Assembly: GCA_002336895.1 (NCBI GenBank)
Contig: DDFC01000018.1
Location: forward strand, 1-22,213
Reading direction: 5' to 3'
Source: Verrucomicrobiaceae bacterium UBA1938
GTDB taxonomy: Bacteria > Verrucomicrobiota > Verrucomicrobiia > Verrucomicrobiales > Verrucomicrobiaceae
DNA: 22,213 bases
The notes under the pieces were generated by a model that saw only the letters and a list, made by a program, of their open reading frames with translations, was not told the origin of the DNA and did not search any database. Positions 8,801 to 15,090 of the stretch are shown one piece after another. Each line of letters opens with the position of its first letter. Position 1 is the stretch's first letter. The position numbers and the translations under genes are program-made.

Positions 8801-10469
8801 CGTCATTGTCTGCATCCGCCCAGGAGCCGGAATACCAGGTGCCGCCGTAGTAGTAGCCGCCGTTGTTGGCATCGTAGGGGTAGTTGTCTGCCTGATCCGG
8901 GATGCCATCATTGTCGGAGTCCGCCCAGCTGCCAAAGTACCAGCTGCCTTCGTACCAGAAGCCGAAGTTGTTGTTGGGGTCTGTAGGATAGGCGTCTGCC
9001 GGGTCCGGGATGTTGTCGTTGTCAGAGTCGGTCCAGGTGCCCGGGTACCAGTTGCCATTGTAGGAGTAGCCCATGCCGTTGTAAGGGTCGTTGGGGGCCC
9101 CGTCTGCGGGATCGGGGATGCCATCGCCGTCTGAGTCCAGCCAGTTGCCATAATACCACACGCCATTGTAGCTGTATCCCGCGCTGGCGGAGGGGTCGGA
9201 CGTGCCGTTGTAGGGATCCAGAGGGTAGTTGTCCGCCGGGTCGGGGATGCCGTCGCTATCAGAGTCCGTCCAGGTGCCTGAGTACCAGTTGCCGTTGAAG
9301 TAGTAGCTGCCGTTGTTGGGGTCGCTGGGGTAGCTGTCGAGCGGGTCGGGGATGCCGTCGCCGTCAGAGTCGATCCACGTGCCGACGTACCAGACGCCGT
9401 TGTAAGTGTAGCCGGTTTCGGTGGAGGCACCGTTGTTGGAATCATTGGGGAAGGCGTCTGCAGGGTCGGGGATGCCGTCGCTGTCAGCATCGGCCCAAGG
9501 CCCTGAGTACCAGCAGCCGTTGTAGTTATACCCGTTGCCGTTGGTCGGGTCGCCCGGGTAAAAGTCCGCCGGGTCTGGAATGCCGTCGTAGTCGGCATCT
9601 GTCCACGTGGCATTGTAATACCAGACGCCATCGTAATAGAAGCCGGTGCCGTTGGTCGGGTCATCGGCATAGACGTCCGCCGGATCGGGAATGCCATCTC
9701 CATCACCATCCACCCAGCTGCCTGCGTACTCGATGTTGTTGTAGGTGTAGCTTCCCCACGGAAAGGGGTCCATCTGATCGGGGATGCCGTCATTGTCGCT
9801 GTCCAGCGTCCCGCTGGGATACCATGCCCCGCCGATGTAAACCCCTGGATCATTGTCTGGCAGAGGCGGCGTGTAGCCATTGCTGGCGTCATCCATGCAG
9901 CCGGGCTGCTCGTTCCAGTTGTAGATGCCATCTCCATCCCGGTCCATGTTCAGCGGATCGCTGTCTTCCGGATTGATGACGCCGTCACCATCGGCATCCG
10001 AGTAAGTGTAAAAGGTGCCGGCGGGCCATGTGAGGCCGCCGGGAAGGCTCAGGTAGTTTACCACCGGCTGGTAGCCGTTGATCTGCTGGTAGCATTCATC
10101 AAAATCGCTGTAGCCGTCGCCATCTGTGTCCCACAGCCAGGGGTCATAGGGCAGCGGCCCCCCGGCATCCAGAGCAGCCTGCGAATAGCCGAATTCCACG
10201 TAGTCTGTGAGACCGTCTCGGTCGCTGTCCAGAGAGTATGGGTCTGAGCCAAAGTACACCTCCTGCTCATTGGTCAGCAGATCGCCGTCACTGTCTGCTC
10301 CCCACCAGATATCTCCGGAGGTAGGATTTTCCACCTCGACTCTGCTGCCGCTGTGGTCTGTGTCCGTCCAGTAGGCGCGAGTCACCGGAAAGGGCGGCAG
10401 GAAGAGTGTGGCTATGAGATAGCAGTGGAGAAACCATGCCCGAAGAGACCAGTGACGCAGACTCTGCAT
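2112..10469 (-). CDS. Giant secreted polymorphic toxin: Ca-binding repeats, Ig-like domains, Hint, C-terminal HNH-like tip
   Basis: This is a 2785-residue protein. Residues 1-32 form a signal peptide (charged start, hydrophobic core, PVTRA before YW). Residues about 33-912 are Asp-rich DxDxDG repeats of thrombospondin type 3/dockerin style, including 11 copies of a WY...DSDxDGIPDPAD unit. Residues about 917-1001 and 1018-1112 are He_PIG-like Ig domains (GVPPYxFS motif). A beta-rich unassigned stretch follows to about 2080, then an EF-hand-like loop (DPSGDGRLSSED, from 2084) and a helical, partly hydrophobic region to 2370. Residues 2372-2532 are a Hint domain starting GCFAAGT and ending VWVHN, which in polymorphic toxins releases the tip by self-cleavage. 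The last 250 residues hold WAVHHDWEQWL (His2646, His2647), Asn2668 and IPYHNGTG (His2705), an HH-N-H order like HNH/AHH nucleases. AAGG lies 10 bases before the ATG. Gene and Hint are secure; the nuclease call is inference. Confidence 0.95.
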   Translation of the reverse strand: MQSLRHWSLRAWFLHCYLIATLFLPPFPVTRAYWTDTDHSGSRVEVENPTSGDIWWGADSDGDLLTNEQEVYFGSDPYSLDSDRDGLTDYVEFGYSQAALDAGGPLPYDPWLWDTDGDGYSDFDECYQQINGYQPVVNYLSLPGGLTWPAGTFYTYSDADGDGVINPEDSDPLNMDRDGDGIYNWNEQPGCMDDASNGYTPPLPDNDPGVYIGGAWYPSGTLDSDNDGIPDQMDPFPWGSYTYNNIEYAGSWVDGDGDGIPDPADVYADDPTNGTGFYYDGVWYYNATWTDADYDGIPDPADFYPGDPTNGNGYNYNGCWYSGPWADADSDGIPDPADAFPNDSNNGASTETGYTYNGVWYVGTWIDSDGDGIPDPLDSYPSDPNNGSYYFNGNWYSGTWTDSDSDGIPDPADNYPLDPYNGTSDPSASAGYSYNGVWYYGNWLDSDGDGIPDPADGAPNDPYNGMGYSYNGNWYPGTWTDSDNDNIPDPADAYPTDPNNNFGFWYEGSWYFGSWADSDNDGIPDQADNYPYDANNGGYYYGGTWYSGSWADADNDGIPDPADGYPFDQYNGGYVYQGIWYPGPWSDYDNDDIPDAADNWSADPENGADNDYDGLTNYEERTQYGTDPDNVDTDGDGLTDFEEIHSWHTNPLLQKTDPNQVYTDYYLVDQTDTDGDGIPDRIEQWYASQGYGMSMNDPADAAGDLDADGYSNLQAYRNGWSLIADLDHYDDDGDGILDVLEDAWSAKYPGILSKTDSNDAVQDFDGDGLMNFEEIYLGIDPGRAGSFGSGITDMQYWIWCTITSLAPPSLTLSGMTTTTSPQPSWLEMADADHDGAADGLQALAAALNADPTLITVPPRATSTDYDGDGMPDLWEYQNHLDLRDPGDAQANPDGDSMLNLQEYQQGRNPNVNDDPSLQITTLSLPDAVVNAGYSTSITASGGVPPYQFSVSNGALPDGFSLDISGSLSGMSALVGSSSFAVQVTDSIGLSAVQNLMLNVRSDGTPPPGDDDGGGGEVVSSLIITTTSLPGGVVGSSYSAPLSAANGVPPYAFSLSLMAGETGLPPGYTLGAEGMLTSYGASNGQSDVGIYTFTVRVDDAAAHTDVRQLTFALHDTDWVDTTGGTGGTGGDLLQSMGEPVLVARRASAALVIPGPTYTSTVVFKPTDFNKSGTASNEADADASFDIAVNDPDIISLTTNQAPQKTSDPTWAYTVTVTQYDSDTDSTIYVDEIRTYVGTYEGAVADQMNASENISTLVMSKDAVWEWKLAGKKYETRTELTPSDSKAFYRQQNWEGIEEVTHDKDEIEKMTGDAPRSWLDTVTAPPSQPLSDEQWMALPSQTPTAGGGWSSYKENHYPSGGAAEVCLRRRDVSAAAMQKPLSRTFLRVHEEEGVITDVTTVTLTIAPGQMISHSGSGLDAEDGTVLLTGRPEDDVTSWGREWLAFLDLDVDSDNNNGGDLPDRSEVEEKAQQGSKIGKVVTVNDGDWDGDGVPDFADGLDKFHGKGVGPKEDGSLQTAPLIPIIMQFQGLGVSTGGLKIKLQYPASDPNNVRLSEYEYAPPKYDLPETGILRLWKHDSDTERKVAPVTGNASADGDFIPSDVEIDVARLGESDNNGNYTLFLESVKVSTELKDQKISLWVKGGDNGAWIKMDEVALTSYSAYTCAPSEDGSSVTRITNPVVSLPRPVVTLNQISVSNPHLDDDGATILGNLVIAGTVTSDVCDLIPESKGGVISTANVGVNGLAGAGGSISLVVSKTAQPENLRHPYPYQGTFSQTMTDVPLLQGLNNVVVGVRDPAYHLAGEVSATFEVDLVDTLADAITAAGFPVGGGSNVSIVYPGGIPAGSAVPVAANQLFVTLTRDGSSVSATLTATPSTDPPLYLDATSGLIVQVVSGGPVSDTSVDRVLVSVQTATGSLRETFVGIESAPDSQTFNGHNTYSPPIDIYSGTENAATVRVAVSAADHDEPIPEGRIDPFLIKIDGPQALFEYIQTLKQGDRELPVAEVRGEEEGDKMHFIGLPGETNAPAVSLLVPVQPFVEVSEAPPPMTSDPNGGSSWLPPPVGTDEELLDGTDAIIVQTDPLKKLLDPSGDGRLSSEDLVLRMERLGKALAPDDAGKFGSGFMDGVGANLSEQWQGLKDMPTDLWSHLGAGVDKAKATVMAVPDAAMSAAKKWWKLNRKVGLVLVFATEKVFDADLLTENMRAEAVGAINQARDTMVSAARAVDGAVGATVDAVKRAAEIADKVFTDGPAFVSLLKEGNFAEAKELGPDAYEALQMTAGLLLEMQDSLDAVSNEQKGYLCGYIFSEALVSVLGTAAATAVTAGVGAALIGPRMVRFYQAIMKSDKVRAQMTQSGCWNKMESYMDNMIRYILKGGCFAAGTLVMTAQGLSPIETITPGTWVLSADEHSGRREFRQVAQTFVTHPSALIEVSVKPESGPQAKTLPETILSTEEHPFYVLGGEPASGVDEGARLQGTWRGAAALHPGDHVWLSSGSSGTVTGVRRLAGSPNHTLTTYNFEVSEHHTYFVGRAGVWVHNACPKKIEKLVTRMIDEDPLDNDPKGVLDRMAAMNKRATKRDRLTPNEFGHAAHKIMTKLENMWLETIPEGGVGEIDDWFNVMRNLKQNSSGYQSVRSAFRNSTDRSTQGGWAVHHDWEQWLGPRTGFSWMTPDADNVPQSIMPSLVQGKDRNGQPYWAGGAYEKIHDAPIPYHNGTGLAGELAVVRNAFDTSPDKNTTAGKLRLIRQYYDTVNREPYSKHGNLAKVTRRVINATLRKHAHLTNDDAWLDGIID
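8649..9845 (-). repeat. Eleven degenerate 35-45-residue Ca-binding repeats in the giant protein
   Basis: Protein residues about 209-607 repeat the pattern aromatic-YNGxWYxGxW, then DSDxDGIPDPAD, then a short YPxDPxNG tail, eleven times with small length changes. The DxDxDG core is the calcium ligand pattern of thrombospondin type 3 repeats. The added WY...W module before each core is a distinctive feature of this protein. At the DNA level the copies are diverged, so this is old protein repetition rather than recent duplication. Confidence 0.9.
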
Positions 10470-10609
10470 ATGAATTTACCTTGGATTTAATACGAATTTT
10501 GCCATTTCGTATATCAGTCCAATAATCCGATGAAAAGCATTTTTGCTTATTCAGACGTCGCAATAGCTTATTTTTGATGAACCACTTTATTTAAATATCA
10601 CAATCATAT

Positions 10610-10624
10610 TTCTGAATATCAGAA
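10610..10624. promoter_or_regulatory. Inverted repeat upstream of the giant toxin gene
   Basis: TTCTGA-ATA-TCAGAA is a perfect 6-bp inverted repeat with a 3-nt centre, about 140 bp upstream of the toxin start in an AT-rich segment. It is a possible operator. No convincing -35/-10 pair could be fixed around it. Confidence 0.35.
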
Positions 10625-10771
10625 TGTTATCATCAAAAAATGACATGTGATTTTTCTTAGTCTCAAGTCAAAAGCAGCCGACAACAAGGCCGCGGGCATT
10701 TCATTGCAGATTGAAATCCAAAGTGCACCCGGGCGGCTTTTCTGCCCGGCCCTGCCTCCACCCACGCCGCA

Positions 10772-10812
10772 CAAAAAAAACCGGGTGGCAGGCTGTGGCC
10801 TGCGCACCCGGT
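10772..10812 (-). terminator. Rho-independent terminator of the rhodanese gene
   Basis: On the minus strand an ACCGGGTG...CACCCGGT stem, extended by an inner GCAGGC/GCCTGC pairing around a TGTG loop, is followed directly by a run of eight T. It lies about 40 bp after the rhodanese stop codon, so it should isolate that gene from the toxin operon downstream. Confidence 0.85.
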
Positions 10813-10849
10813 GGGAGGGTCTGCTGAGGATGTGCGGTGCCGGGGAAGA

Positions 10850-11227
10850 TTACTTCTCCAGGGACTCTTTGGCGGCCTTCCAGCCGGAGATGCCGGCGGA
10901 GAGGTGCTTCACATTGGTGTAGCCGAGCTTGTCGGCGGCGTTGGCGGCGGCTTTGTAGGCGCTGCACTGCGGGCCGCCGCAGTAGGCCACGACGAGGGCG
11001 TTTTTGTCTGCTGGGAGCAGGCTGGCCAGGCTGTTGCCCTGGGTTGCGAAGTCGATGGCGGTGGGCACGTGGCCGGCCTTGTAGGAGGCGGCGCCGTTCA
11101 CGTCGATGACGGTCACCTTCTTTTCAGCGATGGCCTGCTTGAGGTCGGCGATGCTGATGTCGGGGAATTCGGCGGCGAATCCGGCGGTGGCGGCAAGGGC
11201 GACGACGAGGGCGATGAGCTTCTTCAT
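10850..11227 (-). CDS. Secreted single-domain rhodanese-like protein
   Basis: This 125-residue protein has a clear signal peptide (MKKLIALVVALAATAGFA, cleavage near AA-EF), so it acts outside the cytoplasm. The rest is one rhodanese domain: VTVIDVNGAASYKAGHVPTA matches the family's CH2-type N-terminal strand and loop, and the active-site loop reads YCGGPQCSA with the catalytic Cys83 and a second Cys88. Rhodaneses transfer sulfane sulfur through the first loop cysteine. A CGGPQC loop with a second cysteine could also support a thiol-redox or metal role. The domain ends at the conserved LSAGISGWKAA segment. The start at 11227 is the only one giving a full signal peptide. The gene ends in its own intrinsic terminator and lies 309 bp after the phospholipase D gene on the same strand, so it is probably transcribed alone. 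Confidence 0.93.
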   Translation of the reverse strand: MKKLIALVVALAATAGFAAEFPDISIADLKQAIAEKKVTVIDVNGAASYKAGHVPTAIDFATQGNSLASLLPADKNALVVAYCGGPQCSAYKAAANAADKLGYTNVKHLSAGISGWKAAKESLEK

Positions 11228-11536
11228 GATGGTATCGTGGATGGGTTAGAGTTGGAGGGTTGCGCTTTGGGGCTGTGCGCGTCAGGGGCCCCGTCTGCCG
11301 GGGCAAAGGGTTCAGTGGTGCGGTGCTGCCGTGGGTATGAGGGCGCGGTGCGTGGCTTTATTCCAGAAATGACGCTTTTTTCCCGCAGGGCGGCAGATGC
11401 CGCGCCCGGTGCTGTGGCCGGGCGGGCGTGTGAATGGCGGGTGGGCAGGGTGCATCACGGGTGGGTACGCGGGTGGCGCACCGTGTTTTTCAACGCTGCT
11501 AGATACGGCGCACTTGGCCAAAAGATGCAAATCTTC
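11228..11536. other. Intergenic region between phospholipase D and rhodanese genes
   Basis: About 309 bp of GC-rich DNA with one perfect GC-rich hairpin (11288-11304). No gene, clear promoter or T-tract terminator could be identified. The rhodanese promoter should lie here. Confidence 0.5.
11288..11304. terminator. GC-rich hairpin between the phospholipase D and rhodanese genes
   Basis: GCCCCG-TCTGC-CGGGGC is a perfect 6-bp stem with a 5-nt loop and no T tract. Placed after the phospholipase D gene and before rhodanese (both minus strand), it may slow or end read-through. A terminator role is uncertain without the T run. Confidence 0.35.
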
Positions 11537-12982
11537 TCACAAGAACGGGATGAAGAGCCGGGCAAAGCCGTTGCGCAGGCGCTGGGAGACGGGGGTGGCG
11601 TCCAGCATGTCCTGGGTGATCTCGCGGCTGCGGGCCATCTTGGCGTCCATCTCGGCGGAGAGGCGCTGGCAGAGGCCGGCGTCGTGGCAGGCGAGGTTGA
11701 ATTCAAAATTGAGCCGCAGGCTGCGGGGGTCCCAGTTGGTGGAGCCGAGGAAGGACCACACGCCGTCCACGAGGAAGATTTTGGTGTGGTCAAAGGGGGC
11801 GGGGGATTCGTGGATGCGGCAGCCGACGGCGAGGAGCTCGGGGTAGAGCGTCTGCGAGGCCCAGCCGACGAAGGGGATGTTGTTCGCTCCGGGGGTGAGG
11901 ATGGTGACCCTGACACCGCGCACGGCGCAGAGGCGCAGCGCGGCCATGAGGACGACATTGGGCAGGAAGTAGGGGGTGATGATTTTGACCTCCTCGCGTG
12001 CGGCATTGAGCGCGGCAAAGAAGGCGGCGGGCATGACCTCCATGTCCTCGTCCGGGCCGTCCACGATGCCGAGGGCGCTGGTGCTGCCGGTGGGGGCCAG
12101 ATCTGGGAACCACAGCGGGCCCTCCAGCGCCTCCTGGGTGCAGAAGGCCCAGTCTTCGGCAAAGACGCGCTGGATCTGCGCCACGCAGGGGCCGGTGACC
12201 TGAAAGTGGAGATCGTGCACGGGGTGCGGGGGCTGGCGGGAGACCATGTTTCCCTCGCGGATGTTCATGCCGCCGGTGAAGGCGGTGCGCCCGTCCACGA
12301 CGAGGATTTTGCGGTGGTTGCGCAGATTCATGGTGATCAGGCGCAGGATGAGGCGGCTGGGCATGAAGCGGCGGACGGTGACGCCGGCGCGCTCCAGCGC
12401 AGCGATGACGGGCGGCCAGGAGTAGCGGGTGCCGGCGTCGTCCACCATCACGCGCACCTGCACGCCGCGCTGCACGGCCTCGGAGAGCGCCTGCACAAAA
12501 TCCGCCCCGATGCCGGTGGCCTCAAAGATGTAGCTGGCGAGGGTGATGCTGTGCTGCGCGCTGCGGATGGCCTGGAGCATGCGGGGCATGGCCTCGTCGC
12601 CATTGCGGAGGATCTCGAGGTGGTTTCCCAGCGTGAGGCTGAAGCGGGAGATGCGGTCGAGCGTGCGTGCGAGCTGCTGGTGCTCCTGCATGGTGCAGCT
12701 GCCGGGGTCGGTGATGGGCAGGGGGTGCTCGGGCACGGGGTCGTGCCAGGGCTCGTGGATGCCGCTGCGGTAGCGCCGGCCGCTGCGGCGGAGGATATTG
12801 ATGCCGAGGAAGAGATAGAGCAGCGGGCTGAAGAGGGGCTCCACCACGATGAGCGCTGTCCAAAACGCGGCCGAGCGGTAGTCCCGGTGCCGCAGCAGCA
12901 GGTGCCCCAGCGCCAGCAGCGCGCCGACGATGGAGACGAGCCCCAGAGTGTCTGACCAGAAGGAGTGCAGGAACCAGCGCAT
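11537..12982 (-). CDS. cls: Cardiolipin synthase-like phospholipase D (two HKD motifs, two N-terminal membrane helices)
   Basis: With the ATG at 12982 the protein has 481 residues, the usual size of ClsA-type enzymes (about 486). Two N-terminal hydrophobic segments (TLGLVSIVGALLALGHLLL and FWTALIVVEPLFSPLLYLFL) anchor it in the cytoplasmic membrane. Two phospholipase D motifs follow: HRKILVVD (His223, Lys225, Asp230) with GG downstream, and HTKIFLVD (His399, Lys401, Asp406) with GSTN downstream. This is the complete catalytic pair used to join two phosphatidylglycerol molecules into cardiolipin. An ATG at 13006 would add eight residues and is a possible alternative. Neither start has a good ribosome site. 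The frame stays open upstream to 13768, but that part is low-complexity repeat sequence and not credible protein. Related phospholipase D hydrolases share this layout, so the substrate is inferred. Confidence 0.88.
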   Translation of the reverse strand: MRWFLHSFWSDTLGLVSIVGALLALGHLLLRHRDYRSAAFWTALIVVEPLFSPLLYLFLGINILRRSGRRYRSGIHEPWHDPVPEHPLPITDPGSCTMQEHQQLARTLDRISRFSLTLGNHLEILRNGDEAMPRMLQAIRSAQHSITLASYIFEATGIGADFVQALSEAVQRGVQVRVMVDDAGTRYSWPPVIAALERAGVTVRRFMPSRLILRLITMNLRNHRKILVVDGRTAFTGGMNIREGNMVSRQPPHPVHDLHFQVTGPCVAQIQRVFAEDWAFCTQEALEGPLWFPDLAPTGSTSALGIVDGPDEDMEVMPAAFFAALNAAREEVKIITPYFLPNVVLMAALRLCAVRGVRVTILTPGANNIPFVGWASQTLYPELLAVGCRIHESPAPFDHTKIFLVDGVWSFLGSTNWDPRSLRLNFEFNLACHDAGLCQRLSAEMDAKMARSREITQDMLDATPVSQRLRNGFARLFIPFL

Positions 12983-13174
12983 AGAGGTGGGTGTGGCCGC
13001 CAGCATGCCCGGGGTGCGCCGGGGGGTCAAGCCGCGGTGCTCATACCACGATCTGGTGAAAACGGGCTCCGCCTCCTGGGGTGAGGCGCCCCCCTCACGG
13101 CGGAGAGCCCCCCGCAGTGCAGCCGCCCAGCCTCCCGGAAGCCAGCCCAGCGCCCACCTGGCACGCCGCGCTCC

Positions 13175-13407
13175 TCGGCTGCACTCCCCTGCTGCACTCC
13201 CCTGCTGCACTCCCCTGCTGCACTCCCCTGCTGCACTCCCCTGCTGCACTCCCCTGCTGCACTCCCCTGCTGCACTCCTCTGCTGTGCTCCGCTGCTGTG
13301 CCTCCCTGCTGTGCCTCCCTGCTGTGCTCCCCTGCTGTGCTCCCGCTGCTGTGCTCCCGCTGCTGTGCTCCCGCTGCTGTGCTCCCGCTGCTGTGCTCCC
13401 GCTGCTG
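13175..13407. repeat. Minisatellite: 13-nt units grading into 14-nt units
   Basis: The first part has one variant copy, then six perfect copies of CCTGCTGCACTCC (13188-13265), then a copy ending at 13278. Variant CTGCTGTGC units follow (about 13279-13335), and then several near-perfect 14-nt GCTGCTGTGCTCCC units to the end. The unit length is not a multiple of three and the array lies between divergent genes, so copy-number changes would alter spacing rather than protein. Confidence 0.9.
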
Positions 13408-13541
13408 CCCGCCACGCCGTTCTCGGCACCAGCGCGCCCCCTGGGCAGGTGGCTCTGCGCTGCGCCAGGGGCACAGGCCAGTTTGCCAATGCGCATGGCA
13501 GCGCTGCATCAGCACCGCTGCGCGGGAGGGACGAAGAAGGG

Positions 13542-13613
<72 letters not shown>

Positions 13614-13677
13614 TGGCGCGACGAGGATGCATCGGGTTCTTGACCCCTCGGAGCTCCCGCCGCATCATCGCAGCCCC

Positions 13678-14277
13678 ATGTCCCGCCTGCGCCGAATTTG
13701 TGTTTACTGTGGCTCCTCCTCAGGCAGCGATCCCGCGCACCGCGCCGCCGCGCATGAGGCGGGCGCATTCCTGGCGCGCAGCGGCATCGGCCTGGTGTAT
13801 GGCGGGGGAAATGTGGGCCTGATGGGCGCGGTGGCGGACGGCGCGCTCTCGGCAGGGGGCGAGGTCACAGGCGTGATCCCGCAGTCGCTCATGGAAAAGG
13901 AGCTGGGCCACGGCGGCGTGACGCAGCTGCACGTGGTTCGCAGCATGCACGAGCGCAAGCAGCTCATGGTGGACCTGAGCGACGGCTTCATCGCGCTGCC
14001 CGGCGGCTTTGGCACGCTGGACGAACTCTTTGAGACGCTGACCTGGCTGCAGCTCTCCTTTCACGACAAGCCCGTGGGCCTGCTGAATGTGGGCGGGTTC
14101 TATGACGGGCTGGTGGACTTCATCGCGCACATGAGCCGCAGCGGCTTTCTCAAGCCCGAGCACGCCGCCTGCGTGCTGGTGGAAACAGACCCCGCCACAC
14201 TGGTGGCCCGCATGGAGGCCTTTCGCCCGCCCGACCTGGGCAAGTGGATCGAAAAACTCGCCGCCGAGGCACGGTAG
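13678..14277 (+). CDS. LOG family protein (TIGR00730, lysine decarboxylase-like fold)
   Basis: This 199-residue protein is typical in length for the family. It begins RRICVYCGSSSG, the usual N-terminal strand, followed by VYGGGNVGLMG and the signature PGGFGTLDE (residues 108-116), with the conserved Arg/Lys pair in RSMHERKQ. LOG proteins are phosphoribohydrolases that cut nucleoside 5'-monophosphates. In plants and some bacteria they release cytokinins, and the older label lysine decarboxylase is misleading. The start at 13678 fits the family N-terminus. An in-frame ATG at 13627 would add 17 unconserved residues, and the frame is open further upstream only through repeat DNA. No good ribosome site is visible at 13678. 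Tandem-repeat arrays flank the gene on both sides, the closest ending 64 bp before the start. A perfect 9-bp hairpin follows 105 bp after the stop. Confidence 0.93.
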   Translation: MSRLRRICVYCGSSSGSDPAHRAAAHEAGAFLARSGIGLVYGGGNVGLMGAVADGALSAGGEVTGVIPQSLMEKELGHGGVTQLHVVRSMHERKQLMVDLSDGFIALPGGFGTLDELFETLTWLQLSFHDKPVGLLNVGGFYDGLVDFIAHMSRSGFLKPEHAACVLVETDPATLVARMEAFRPPDLGKWIEKLAAEAR

Positions 14278-14382
14278 CCGCGCCCTGAGCACCCAGCCCC
14301 CCGCCCGTGGGGCATGCACAGCCAGCGCTGCGTGGCATGTGCACCAGCCCGGACTGCGCGCAGGCAGGGTGCACACAGGTAG

Positions 14383-14404
14383 GGCTGCTTGTCCCCAAGC
14401 AGCC
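14383..14404. terminator. Strong hairpin downstream of the LOG gene
   Basis: GGCTGCTTG-TCCC-CAAGCAGCC is a perfect 9-bp stem with a 4-nt loop, about 105 bp after the LOG stop codon. It lacks a T tract, so a terminator or RNA-stabilising role is inferred from position only. Confidence 0.5.
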
Positions 14405-14440
14405 GTGGTCTATTGCGCCCCCCCATGTGCATCGCGCCCA

Positions 14441-14494
14441 CCTCTTCCTCTTCCTCTTCCTCTTCCTCTTCCTCTTCCTCTTCCTCTTCCTCTT
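14441..14494. repeat. 6-nt tandem array (CCTCTT, 9 units)
   Basis: Nine perfect CCTCTT hexamers lie downstream of the LOG gene, giving a pure pyrimidine tract on the plus strand. Long polypurine/polypyrimidine tracts can form triplex DNA and slip during replication. Confidence 0.93.
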
Positions 14495-14536
14495 CTACTC
14501 GTCCTCGATCCATCCGCCCCGCCCCGCGCCACCACC

Positions 14537-14650
<114 letters not shown>

Positions 14651-14716
14651 ACCCGCCCTGCTCAGCACGCAGCGCGCAGGATGGGCCTCACCGCCCCCCC
14701 TTTTTCAGCTTTCAGC

Positions 14717-14908
14717 TCACGCCGCCGGGCGCACCACAAAGGCCTCCACCACCTGCCAGCTCTTGGGCCCGGCATAGACCACCTTGCCCTCGATGTCCGC
14801 ACTCTCCATCAGCCGCACCTCCACCGCCCGGTACTGCGGCGAAAGCGGATGCACATCCCCCACATCCGGAAGCGAGGAAAGGACGAGCGGCTCAAAGGAA
14901 GGTTTCAT
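14717..14908 (-). CDS. Small hypothetical protein (63 residues)
   Basis: The protein begins MKPSFEPLVLSSLPDVGDVH and ends VVEAFVVRPAA. I do not recognise a family. Codon choice is strongly GC-ending, as in the neighbouring real genes, and the composition is that of a small soluble beta-rich protein with no signal or membrane segment. I use the ATG at 14908; a GTG two codons upstream is also in frame. No clear ribosome site is visible. An AT-rich stretch just upstream (14950-15000) may carry its promoter. It lies 180 bp after the mrr gene on the same strand and could be expressed with it. Confidence 0.55.
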   Translation of the reverse strand: MKPSFEPLVLSSLPDVGDVHPLSPQYRAVEVRLMESADIEGKVVYAGPKSWQVVEAFVVRPAA

Positions 14909-15090
14909 AGGCACAGGGGGGTGAAAGGTTTCGTGTGTTCCGTACTCCCCCTATTTTTAGCCTACCCCATCCGAGGATAACAGTAAGAGTTTGTTTATTT
15001 TACCTAGACCATTTCACACCCACACCTCACTAAAGATTCGGCGAAGAGGAGCCGCCTACCCCGCACCGCACCGCCAGTGCAGATGAAGGA

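Larger units (their letters stand above)
10470..10849. other. Intergenic region between the rhodanese gene and the giant toxin
   Basis: The left two thirds (10470-10670) are strikingly AT-rich compared with the surroundings and presumably hold the promoter of the toxin operon. They include the 15-bp inverted repeat described separately. The right end holds the rhodanese terminator. No gene is supported. Confidence 0.6.

Noticed and set aside
8286..9134. Plus-strand hydrophobic 282-codon frame that looks like a membrane protein
   Set aside because: It is the exact antisense of the Asp-rich calcium-binding repeats: Asp codons GAC/GAT read as Val/Ile on the opposite strand.
8624..9937. 437-codon minus-strand Thr/Pro/Ser-rich frame
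   Set aside because: It is an alternative frame inside the giant toxin's repeat region with no independent features.
10811..12955. 714-codon plus-strand open frame opposite the rhodanese and phospholipase D genes
   Set aside because: It is antisense to two genes with clear domains, is made mostly of Gly/Val/Ala/Glu/Asp and shows no domain. It is a product of high GC at third codon positions.
14929..14944. TTTCGTGTGTTCCGTA motif upstream of the small ORF
   Set aside because: It resembles a phrase often seen in intergenic DNA of related bacteria, but only one copy is present here and no structure supports a function.
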